From Saccoglossus kowalevskii (Eukaryota > Hemichordata > Enteropneusta > Harrimaniidae), in assembly GCF_000003605.2 (NCBI RefSeq), contig NW_003134623.1, positions 1-33,251 of the forward strand: DNA of 33,251 nucleotides, given 5' to 3'. This document shows, in pieces, positions 21,821 to 32,974 of the stretch. The notes under the pieces were generated by a model that was not told the origin of the DNA, searched no databases, and was given only the letters and a program-made list of their open reading frames with translations. The translations under genes were made by a program, and so were the position numbers. The first letter of the stretch is position 1, and every line of letters begins with the position of its first letter.

Positions 21821-22747
21821 GACAATTCGAAACACTTTCAAACATTAAATGGCCGCCAATTCGAATAAAATTCAAATGATCCCAGTAGTCGAGTGATCAT
21901 GTGATGGACCGTCACAAAAGTTAAGATCAATAGGGCGTGCCTCGTAATTGCATGGGAGACTACTTGGGCTAACAAGCTTGTTAAATACATTTTTTTTTGT
22001 TTCCGAAACAAACATGGAATACATAAAGTATTTTTTTGTATTTTTATTATTGAAATGTTACACCTTTATAGCAGAAAGTCGTGCTGGTTATTTTGATAAT
22101 TTAAGTTTATAGAATGTTTAAAAATGTGCACGTAGTTTCAATGCACAACTCCCTCTTGCGGTCGGCTATAGTGGATGTCAGCTATTAAAATTGCGTACAA
22201 AGCTGTACAAAGTGAGTGCAAAGTTGGTAGAATAGCATGTATGTTTGAACTAAGTTGTTGTCATATCTAACTGTAAAATTATAAAGTACGGAAAGTGAAT
22301 AAAATGCAAGTGAACGTCTCGTATATTAGAATAGTGCGCTATGAGCTTACCGTAGCATGTTCTAAAGCACCCTAAAACGATAGGAAAAGCATTGGAAAAG
22401 TAAGTGGGTTTGCTAATACATTTTACCTAAATCATTGTAATATCGACAACACAGTTAAAAATATAGTAAAATGGGTAAATGTGTTGAGAAAGTCTTATAC
22501 ATTAGCAGATTATACCACTATGAAACCGTGAAATGATAAACAAACTGATTACAAAGTAGTGAAAAGTAGTTGTAAAGTTAGCAAAATTACATGGAAATGT
22601 GACCTATGTTGTTATATTATTGACACCCATAGTTAAATGTTAGGAAAAGTGAATTAACATGTCGTAAATGGCCGTTTACTAACGTACTGACTTTCGAAGC
22701 ATAGATAGGTTAGAGGTCAACTTACGAAAGACACACGTGAAACGAAT
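21821..22747 (+). repeat. Satellite unit 25 (927 bp, cassette B)
   Basis: TGGAATACATAAAG and GTGCACGTAG haplotype. A base is lost in GGACCGTCAC. The cassette is B with AACACAGTT and GGGTAAATGTG. The first AGGTCA half-site is broken (AGGTTA). Confidence 0.95.
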
Positions 22748-23677
22748 GACAATTCAAAACACTTTCAAACATTAAATGGCCGCCAATTCGAATAAAATTC
22801 AAATGATCCCAGTAGTCGAGTGATCATGTGATGGACATGTCACAAAAGTTAAGATCAATAGGGCGTGCCTCGTAATTGCATGGGAGACTACTTGAGCTAA
22901 CAAGCTTGTTAAATACATTTTTTTTGGTTCCAAAACAAACATGGAAAAGACATAAAGTATTTTTTTGTATTTTTATTATTGAAATGTAACACCTTTATAG
23001 CAGAAAGTCGTGCTGGTTATTTTGATAATTTATGTTTATAGAATGTTTAAATATTTGCACGTATTTTCAATGCACAACTCCCTCTTGCGGTCGGCTATAG
23101 TGGATGTCAGCTATAAAAATTGCGTACAAAGCTGTACAAAGTGAGTGCAAAGTTGGTAGAAGAGCGTGTATGTTTGAACTAAGTTGTTGTCATATCTAGC
23201 CGTAACATTATAAAGTACGGAAAGTGTATAAAATGCAAGTGAACGTCTCGTATATTAGTATAGTGCCCTATGAGCTTACTGTAGCATGTTCTAAAATATC
23301 CTAAAACGATAGGAAAAGCATTAGAAAAGTAGGTGGGTTTGCTAATACATTTTACCTAAGTCATTGTAATATCGACCCCACAGTTAAAAATATAGAAAAA
23401 ATGAGCAAATATGTTGGAATAGCCTCATATATTAGCAGATTATACCACTATGAATCCGTGAAATGATAAACAAACTGATTACAAAGTAGTGAAAAGTAAT
23501 TGTAAAGTTAGCAAAATTACATGGAAATGTGACCTATGTTGTTATATTATCGACACCCATAGTTAAATATCAGGAAAAGTGAATTAATATGTCGTAAATG
23601 GCCGTTTACTAGCGTACTGACTTTCGAAGCATAGATAAGTCAGAGGTCAACTTACGAAAGACACACGTGAAACGAAT
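22748..23677 (+). repeat. Satellite unit 26 (930 bp, cassette A)
   Basis: Counterpart of unit 14: GGTTCCAAAACAAAC, TTTAAATATTTGC, GTTGGAATAGCC, AAATATCAGG, TTACTAGCG and GATAAGTCAGAGG. It also has GTAGAAGAGCG, as in units 15 and 28. Confidence 0.95.
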
Positions 23678-24604
23678 GACAATTCGAAACACTTCCAAAG
23701 ATTAAACGGCCGCCAATTCGAATAAAATTCAAATGATCCCAGTAGTCAAGTAATCGTGTGATGGACATGTCACAAAAGTTAAGATCAATAGGGCGTGCCT
23801 CGTAATTGCATGGGAGAATACTTGAGCTAACAAGCTTGTTAAATACATTTTTTTTGGTTCCGAAACAAACATGGAATACATAAAGTATTTTTTTGTATTT
23901 TTATTATTGAAATGTAACACCTTTATAGCAGAAAGTCGTGCTGGTTATTTTGATAATTTAAGTTTATAGAATGTTTAAAAATTTGCACGTAGTTTCAATG
24001 CACAACTCCCTCTTGCGGTCGGCTATAGTGGATGTCAGCTATTAAAATTGCGTACAAAGCTGTACAAAGTCAGTGCAAACTTAGTAGAATAGCGTGTATG
24101 TTTGAACTAAGTTGTTGTCATATCTAACCGTAAAATTATAAAGTACGGAAAGTGAACAAAATGCAATTGAACGTCTCGTATATTAGAATAGTGCCCTATG
24201 AGCTTACCGTAGCATGTTCTAAAGCATCCTAAAACGATAGGAAAAGCATAGGAAAAGTAGGTGGGTTTGCTAATACATTTTACCTAAGTCATTGTAATAT
24301 CGACAACACGGTTAAAAATATAGTAAAATGGGCAAATGTGTTTGAAAAGTCTTATACATTAGCAGATTATACCACTATGAAACCGTGAAACGATAAACAA
24401 ACTGCTTACAAAGTAGTGAAAAGTAGTTGTAAAGTTAGCAAAATTACATGGAAATGTGACCTATGTTGTTATATTATTGATACCCAAAGTTAAATGTTAG
24501 GAAACGTGAATTAATATGTCGTAAATGGCCGTTTACTGACGTACTGACTTTCGAAGCATGGATAGGTCATAGGTCAACTTACGAAAGACACACGTGATAC
24601 GAAT
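23678..24604 (+). repeat. Satellite unit 27, chimeric (927 bp, cassette B)
   Basis: The head is of the AAACGGCCGCC, GTCAAGTAATCG and GAGAATACTTG type (units 13, 15, 16). It switches before the T tract to TGGAATACATAAAG and GCACGTAG, so a recombination point lies around 23825-23870. Confidence 0.95.
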
Positions 24605-25537
24605 GACAATTCGAAACACTTTCAAACATTAAATGGCCGCCAATTCGAATAAAATTCAAATGAACCCAGTAGTCGAGTGATCATGTGATGGACCTGTCAC
24701 AAAAGTTAAGATCAATAGGGCGTGCCTCGTAATTGCATGGGAGACTACTTGAGCTAACAAGCTTGTTAAATACATTTATATTTGGTTCCGAAAAAAACAT
24801 GGAAAAGACATAAAGTATTTTTTTGTATTTTTATTATTGAAATGTAACACCTTTATAGCAGAAAGTCGTGCTGGTTATTTTGATAATTTAAGTTTATAGA
24901 ATGTTTAAAAATTTGCACGTATTTTCAATGCACAACTCCCTCTTGCGGTCGGCTATAGTGGATGTCAGCTATTAAAATTGCGTACAAAGCTGTACAAAGT
25001 GAGTGCAAAGTTGGTAGAAGAGCGTGTATGTTTGAACTAAGTTGTTGTCATATCTAACCGTAAAATTATAAAGTACGGAAAGTGAATAAAATGCAAGTGA
25101 ACGTCTCGTATATTAGAATAGTGCCCTATGAGCTTACCGAAGCATGTTCTAAAACATTATAAAACGATAGGAAAAGCATTAGAAAAGTAGGTGGTTTTGC
25201 TAATACATTTTACTTAAGTCATTGTAATATCGACAACACGGTTAAAAATATAGAAAAAACGAGCAAAGGTGTTGGAAAAATTCTTATACATTAGCAGATT
25301 ATACCACTATGAAACCGTGAAATGATAAACAAACTGATTACAAAGTTGTGAAAAGTAGTTGTAAAGTTAGCAAAATTACATGGAAATGTGACCTATGTTG
25401 TTATATTATCGACAGCCCATAGTTAAATGTTAGGAAAAGTGAATTAATATGTCGTAAATGGCCGTTTACTGACGTACTGACTTTCGAAGCATGGATAGGT
25501 CATAGGTCAACTTACGAAAGATACACGTGATACGTAT
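24605..25537 (+). repeat. Satellite unit 28 (933 bp, cassette B2)
   Basis: Its first half resembles unit 15 (GAAAAAAACATGG, GTAGAAGAGCG). From about 25136 it is nearly identical to unit 16. That mosaic is what an exchange between neighbouring units 15 and 16 in the source block would produce. Confidence 0.95.
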
Positions 25538-26471
25538 GACAATTCGAAACACTTTCAAACATTAAATGGCCGCCAATTCGAATAAAATTCAAATGATCCC
25601 AGTAGTCGGGTGATCATGTGATGAACCTGTCACAAAAGTTAAGATCAATAGGGCGTGCCTCGTAATTGCATGGGAGACTACTTGAGCTAACAAGCTTGTT
25701 AAATACATTTTTTTTGGTTCCAAAACAAACATGGAAAAGACATAAAGTATTTTTTTGTATTTTTATTATTGAAATGTAACACCTTTATAGCAGAAAGTCG
25801 TGCTGGTTATTTTGATAATTTAAGTTTATAGAATGTTTAAAAATGTGCACGTATTTTCAATGCACAACTCCCTCTTGCGGTCGGCTATAGTGGATGTCAG
25901 CTATAAAAATTGCGTACAAAGCTGTACAAAGTGAGTGCAAAGTTGGTAGAATAGCGTGTATGTTTGAACTAAGTTGTTGTCATATCTAACAGAAAAATTA
26001 TAAAGTACGGAAAGTTAATAAAATGCAAGTGAACGTCTCGTATATTAGAATAGTGCCCTATGAGCTTACTGTAGCATGTTCTAAAACATCCTAAAACGAT
26101 AGGAAAAGCATTAAAAAAGTAGGTGGTTTTGCTAATACATTTTACCTAGGTCATTGTAATATCGACAACACGGTTAAAAATATAGAAAAAATGAGCAAAG
26201 GTGTTGGAAAAGTCTTATACATTAGCAGATTATACCACTATGAAACCGTGAAATGATAAAACAAACTGATTTACAAAGTAGTGAAAAGTAGTTTGTAAAG
26301 TTAGCAAAATTACATGGAAAATGTGACCTATGTTGTTATATTATTGACACCCATAGTTAAATGTTAGGAAAAGTGAATTAATATGTCGTAAATGGCCGTT
26401 TACTAACGTACTGACTTTCGAAGCATAGATATGTCATAGGTCAACTTACGAAAGACACACGTGAAACGAAT
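25538..26471 (+). repeat. Satellite unit 29 (934 bp, cassette B2)
   Basis: The head matches unit 17 up to the T tract. Four single-base homopolymer insertions between 26255 and 26323 explain the extra length. It has private CTAACAGAAAAATT. Confidence 0.95.
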
Positions 26472-27400
26472 GACAATTCGAAACACTTTCAAACATTAAA
26501 TGGCTGCCAATTCGAATAAAATTCAAATGATCCCAGAAGTCGCGTGATCATGTGATGGACCTGTCACAAAAGCTAAGATCAATAGGGCGTGCCTCGTAAT
26601 TGCATGGGAGACCACTTGAGCTAACAAGTTTGTTAAATACATTTTTTTTGGTTCCGAAACAAACATGGAAAAGACATAAAGTATTTTTTTGTATATTTAT
26701 TATTGAAATGTACCACCTTTATAGCAGAAAGTCGTGCTGGTTATTTTGATAATTTAAGTTTATAGAATGTTTAAAAATTTGCACGTATTTTCAATGCACA
26801 TCTCCCTCTTGCGGTCGGCTATAGTGGATGTCAGCTATTAAAATTGAGTTCAAAGCTGTACAAAGTGAGTGCAAAGTTGGTAGAATAGCGTGTATGTTTG
26901 AACTAAGTTGTTGTCATATCTAACCGTAACATTATAAAGTACGGAAAGTGAATAAAATGCAAGTGAACGTCTCGTATATTAGAATAGCGCCCTATGAGCT
27001 TACCGTAGCATGTTCTAAAACATCGTAAAACGATAGGAAAAGCGTTAGAAAGTTAGGTGGGTTTGCTAATGCATTTTACCTAAGTCATTGTAATATCGAC
27101 AACACGGTTAAAAATATAGTAAAATGGGCAAATGTGTTGGAAAAGTCTTATACATTAGCAGATTATACCACTATGAAACCGTGAAATGATAAACAAACTG
27201 CTTACAAAGTAGTGAAAAGTGGTTGGAAAGTTAGTAAAATTACATGGAAATTTGACCTATGTTGTTATGTTATCGACACCCATAGTTAAATGTTAGGAAA
27301 AGTAAATTAATATGTCGTAAATGTCCGATTACTAACATACTGACTTTCGAAGCATGGATAGGTCATAGGTCAACTTACGAAAGACACACGTGATACGAAT
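26472..27400 (+). repeat. Satellite unit 30 (929 bp, cassette B)
   Basis: Counterpart of unit 19 in its first half. The tail (AACTGCTTAC, GTGGTTGGAAAG, AAATTTGACC, AAAAGTAAATTAAT) is shared with the next unit, 31. Confidence 0.95.
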
Positions 27401-28329
27401 GACAATTCGAAACACTTTCAAACATTAAATGGCCGCCAATTCGCATAAAATTCAAATGATCCCAGTAGTTGAGTGATCATGTGATGGACCTGTCACAAAA
27501 GTTAAGATCAATAGGGCGTGCCTCGTAATTGCATGGGAGACTACTTGAGCTAACAAGCTTGTCAAATACATTTTTTAGAGGTTCCGAAACAAACATGGAA
27601 TACATAAAGTATTTTTTTGTATTTTTATTATTGAAATGTAACACCATTTATAGCAGAAAGTCGTGCCGGTTATTTTGATAATTTAAGTTTATAGAATGTT
27701 TAAAAATGTGCACGTATTTTCAATGCACAACTCCCTCTTGCGGTCGGCTATAGTGGATGTCAGCTATTAAAATTGCGTACAAAGCTGTACAAAGTGAGTG
27801 CAAAGTTGGTAGAATAGCGTATATGTTTGAACTAAGTTGTTGTCATATCTAACTGTAAAATTATAAAGTACGGAAAGTGAATAAAATGCAAGTGAACGTC
27901 TCGTATATTAGAATAGTGCCCTATGAGTTTACCGTAGTATGTTCTAAAGCATCCTAAAACGATAGGAAAAGCATTGGAAAAGTAAGTGGGTTTGCTAATA
28001 CATGTTACCTAAGTCATTGTAATATCGACAACACGGTTAAAAATATAGTAAAATGGGCAAATGTGTTGGAAAAGTCTTATACATTAGCAGATTATACCAC
28101 TATGAAACCGTGAAATGATAAACAAACTGCTTACAAAGTAGTGAAAAGTGGTTGGAAAGTTAGTAAAATTACATGGAAATTTGACCTATGTTGTTATGTT
28201 ATCGACACCCATAGTTAAATGTTAGGAAAAGTAAATTAATATGTCGTAAATGGCCGTTTACTAACGTACTGACTTTCGAAGCATGGATAGGTCATAGGTC
28301 AACTTACGAAAGACACACGTGAAACGAAT
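27401..28329 (+). repeat. Satellite unit 31 (929 bp, cassette B)
   Basis: TGGAATACATAAAG haplotype with the T run replaced by TTTTTTAGAGGTTCC. The tail repeats that of unit 30 at 929 bp spacing. Confidence 0.95.
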
Positions 28330-29268
28330 GACAATTCGAAACACTTGCAAACATTAAATGGCCGCCAATTCGAATAAAATTCAAATGATCCCAGTAGTCG
28401 AGTGATCATGTGATGGACCTGTCACAAAAGTTAAGATCAATAGGGGGTGCCTCGTAATTGCATGGGAGACTACTTGAGCTAACAAGCTTGTTAAATATAT
28501 TTATTTTTGGTTCGGAAACAAACATGGAAAAGACATAAAGTATTTTTTTGTATTTTTGTTATTGAAATGTAACACCTTTAAGCAGAAAGTCGTGCTGGTT
28601 ATTTTGATAATTTAAGTTTATAGAATGTTTAAAAATTTGCACGTATTTTCAATGCACAACTCCCTCTTGCGGTCGGCTATAGTGGATGTCAGCTATTAAA
28701 ATTGCGTACAAAGCTGTACAAAGTGAGTGCAAAGTTGGTAGAATAGCGTGTATGTTTGAACTAAGTTGTTGTCATACCTAACCGTAAAATTATAAAGTAC
28801 GGAAAGTGAATAAAATGCAAGTGAACGTCTCGTATATTAGAATAGTGCCCTATGAGCTTACCGTAGCATGTTCTAAAACATTCTAAACATCCTAAAACGA
28901 TAGGAAAAGCGTTAGAAAATTAGGTGGGTTTGCTAATACATTTCACCTAAGTCATTGTAATATCGACCCCACAGTTAAAAATATAGAAAAAATGAGCAAA
29001 TGTGCTGGAAAAGCCTCATATATTAGCAGATTATACCACTATGAATCCGTGAAATGACAAACAAACTAATTACAAAGTAGTGAAAAGTGGTTGCAAAGTT
29101 AGCAAAATTACATGGAAATGTGACCTATGTTGTTATATTATCGACACCCATAGTTAAATGTTAGGAAAAGTGAATTAATATGTCGTAAATGGCCGTTTAC
29201 TAACGTACTGACTTTCGAAGCATAGATAGGTCAGAGGTCAACTTACGAGAGACACACGTGAAACGAAT
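28330..29268 (+). repeat. Satellite unit 32, longest unit (939 bp, cassette A)
   Basis: A 9-bp partial duplication near 28871-28890 gives TTCTAAAACATTCTAAACAT where other units have one copy. The tail has the AGGTCAGAGGTCA spacer variant. Confidence 0.95.
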
Positions 29269-30195
29269 GACAATTCGAAACACTTCCACAGATTAAATGG
29301 CCGCCAATTCGAAAAAATTCAAATGATCCCAGTAGTCGAGTGATCATGTGATGGGCCTGTTACAATAGTTAAGATCTATCGGGCGTGGCTAGTAATTGAA
29401 CAGGAGACTACTTGAGCTAACAAGCTAGTGAAATACATTTTTTTGATTCCGAAACAAACATGGAAAAGACATAACGCATTTTTTTGTATTTTTATTATTG
29501 AAATGTAACACCTTTATAGTAGAAAGACGTGCAGTTTATTTTGATAATTTAAGTTTATAGAATGTTTAAAAATTTGCACGTATTTTCAATGCACAACTCC
29601 CTCTTGCGGTCGGCTATAGTGGATGTCAGCTATTAAAATTGCGTACAAAGCTGTACAAAGTGAGTGCAAAGTTGGTAGAATAGCGTGTATGTTTGAACTA
29701 AGTTGTTGTAATATCTAACCGTAAAATTATAAAGTACGGAAAGTGAATAAAATGCAAGTGAACGTCTCGTATATTAGAATAGTGCCCTATGAGCTTACCG
29801 TAGCATGTTCTAAAACATCCTAAAACGATAGGAAAAGCATTGGAAAAGTAAGTGGGTTTGCTAATACATTTTACCTAAGTCATTGTAATATCGACAACAC
29901 GGTTAAAAATATAGTAAAATGGGCAAATGTGTTGGAAAAGTCTTATACATTAGCAGATTATACCATTATGAAACCGTGAAATGATAAACAAACTGCTTAC
30001 AATGTAGTGAAAAGTAATTGTAAAGTTAGCAAAATTACATGGAAATGTGATCTATGTTGTTATATTATTGATACCTATAGTTAAATGTCAGGAAACGTGA
30101 ATTAATATGTCGTAAATGGCCGTTTACTAACGTACTGACTTTCGAAGCATGGATAGGTCATAGGTCAACTTACGAAAGACACACGTGAAACGAAT
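29269..30195 (+). repeat. Satellite unit 33, divergent head (927 bp, cassette B)
   Basis: The head carries the rare set of unit 11 (GATGGGCCTGTTAC, GATCTATCGGGCGTGGCTAG, GTGAAATAC, GACATAACGCATT). The second half differs (cassette B rather than B2), so only the head was conserved or transferred. Confidence 0.95.
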
Positions 30196-31126
30196 GACAA
30201 TTCGAAACACTTTCAAACATTAAATGGCCGCCAATTCGAATTGAAATCAAATGATCCCAGTGGTCGTGTGATCATGTGATGGACCTGTCACAAAAGTTAA
30301 GATCAATAGGGCGTGCCTCGTAATTGCATGGGAGACTACTTGAGCTAACAAGGTTGTTAAATACATTTTTGGGGGGTTCCGAAACAAACATGGAAAAGAC
30401 ATAAAGTATTTTTTTGTATTTTTATTATTGAAATGTAACACCTTTATAGCAGAAAGTCGTGCTGGTTATTTTGATAATTTAAGTTTATAGAATGTTTAAA
30501 AATTTGCACGTATTTTCAATGCACAACTCCCTCTTGCGGTCGGCTATAGTGGATGTCAGCTATTAAAATTGCGTGCAAAGCTGTACAAAGTGAGTGCAAA
30601 GTTGGTAGAATAGCGTGTATGTTTGAACTAAGTTGTTGTCATATCTAACCGTAAAATTATAAAGTACGGAAAGTGAATAAAATGCAAGTGAACGTCTCGT
30701 ATATTAGAATAGTGCCCTATGAGCTTACCGTAGCATGTTCTAAAACATCCTAAAACGATAGGAAAAGCGTTAGAAAATTAGGTGGGTTTGCTAATACATT
30801 TTACCTAAGTCATTGTAATATCGACCCCACAGTTAAAAATATAGAAAAAACGAGCAAATGTGTTGGAAAAGCCTCATATATGAGCAGATTATACCACTAT
30901 GAATACGTGAAATGATAAACAAACTGATTACAAAGTAGTGAAAAGTGGTTGCAAAGTTAGCAAAATTACATGGAAATGTGACCTATGTTGTTATATTATC
31001 GACACCCATAGTTAAATGTTAGGAAAAGTGAATTAATATGTCGTAAATGGCCGTTTAATAACGTACTGACTTTTGAAGCATGGATAGGTCATAGGTCAAC
31101 TTACGAAAGACACACGTGATACGAAT
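30196..31126 (+). repeat. Satellite unit 34 (931 bp, cassette A)
   Basis: The head is nearly identical to unit 21 (CAGTGGTCGTGTGATC, AAGGTT, T-then-G run). The cassette is A with GAATACGTG. The tail has GACTTTTGAAGC, as in unit 23. Confidence 0.95.
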
Positions 31127-32054
31127 GACAATTCGAAACACTTTCAAACATTAAATGGCCGCTAATTCGAATAAAATTCAAATGATCCCAGTAGTCGAGT
31201 GATCATGTGATGGACCTGTCACAAAAGTTACGATCAACAGGCGTGCCTAGTAATTGCATGGGAGACTACTTGAGCTAACAAAGTTGTTAAATACATGTTT
31301 GGGGGTTCCGAAACAAACATGGAAAAGACATAAAGTATTTTATTGTATTTTTATTATTGAAATGTAACACCTTTATAGCAGAAAGTCGTGCTGGTTATTT
31401 TGATAATTTAAGTTTAAAGAATGTTTAAAAATGTGCACGTATTTTTAATGCACAACTCCCTCTTGCGGTCGGCTATAGTGGATGTCAGCTATTAAAATTG
31501 CGTACAAAGCTGTACAAAGTGAGTGCAAAGTTGGTAGAATAGCGTGTATGTTTGAACTAAGTTGTTGTCATATCTAACCGTAAAATTATAAAGTACGGAA
31601 AGTGAATAAAATGCAAGTGAACGTCTCGTATATTAGAATAGTGCCCTATGAGCTTACCGTAGCATGTTCTAAACATCCTAAAACGATAGGAAAAGCGTTA
31701 GAAAATTAGGTGGGTTTGCTAATACATTTTACCTAAGTCATTGTAATATCGACCCCACAGTTAAAAATATAGAAAAAATGAGCAAATGTGTTGGAAAAGC
31801 CTCATATATTAGCAGATTATACCACTATGAATCCGTGAAATGATAAACAAACTGATTACAAAGTAGTGAAAAGTGGTTGCAAAGTTAGCAAAATTACATG
31901 GAAATGTGACCTATGTTGTTATATTATCGACACCCATAGTTAAATGTTAGGAAAAGTGAATTAATATGTCGTAAATGGCCGTTTACTAACATACTGACTT
32001 TCGAAGCATGGATAGGTCATAGGTCAACTTACGAAAGACACACGTGGTACGAAT
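31127..32054 (+). repeat. Satellite unit 35 (928 bp, cassette A)
   Basis: GTTACGATCAACAGGCG, ACATGTTTGGGGGTTCC, TATTTTATTGTAT and GTTTAAAGAATG link it to units 9 and 21. Cassette A. CACGTGGTACG is private. Confidence 0.95.
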
Positions 32055-32974
32055 AACAATTCGAAACACTTTCAAACATTAAATGGCCTCCAATTCGAAT
32101 AAAATTCAAATGATCCCAGTAGTCGAGTGATCATGTGATGGACATGTCACAAAAGTTAAGATCAATAGGGCGTGCCTCGTAATTGCATGGGAGACTACTT
32201 GAGCTAACAAGGTTGTTAAATACATTTTTTTTGGTTCCGAAACAAACATGGAATACATAAAGTATTTTTTTGTATTTTTATTATTGAAATGTAACACCTT
32301 TATAGCAGAAAGTCGTGCTGGTTATTTTGATAATTTAAGTTTATAGAATGTTTAAAAATGTGCACGTAGTTTCAATACACAACTCCCTCTTGCGGTCGGC
32401 TATAGTGGATGTCAGCTATTAAAATTGCGTACAAAGCTGTACAAAGTGAGTGCAAAGTTGGTAGAATAGCGTGTATGTTTGAACTAAGTTGTTGTCATAT
32501 CTAACCGTAAAATTATAAAGTACGGAAAGTGAATTAAATGCAAGTGAACGTCTCGTATATTAGAATAGTGCCCTATGAGCTTACCGTAGCATGTTCTAAA
32601 GCATCCTAAAACGATAGGAAAAGCATTGGAAAAGTAGGTGGGTTTGCTAATACATTTTACCTAAGTCATTGTAATATCGACCACACAGTTAAAAATATAG
32701 AAAAAATGAGCAAATGTGCTGGAAAAGCCTCATATATTAGCAGATTATACCACTATGAAATGACAAACAAACTAATTACAAAGTAGTGAAAAGTGGTTGC
32801 AAAGTTAGCAAAATTACATGGAAATGTGACCTATGTTGTTATATTATTGATACCCATAGTTAAATGTTAGGAAACGTGAATTAATATGTCGTAAATAGCC
32901 GTTTATTAACGTACTGACTTTCGAAGCATGGATAGGTCATAGGTCAACTTACGAAAGACACACGTGATACGAAT
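32055..32974 (+). repeat. Satellite unit 36 (920 bp, cassette A)
   Basis: It begins AACAATTCG. TGGAATACATAAAG and GTGCACGTAG haplotype. An 8-bp deletion lies near 32757 (CACTATGAAATGAC), between two TGAA copies. The tail GATACCCATAG, GTAAATAGCCG matches units 7 and 8. Confidence 0.95.
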
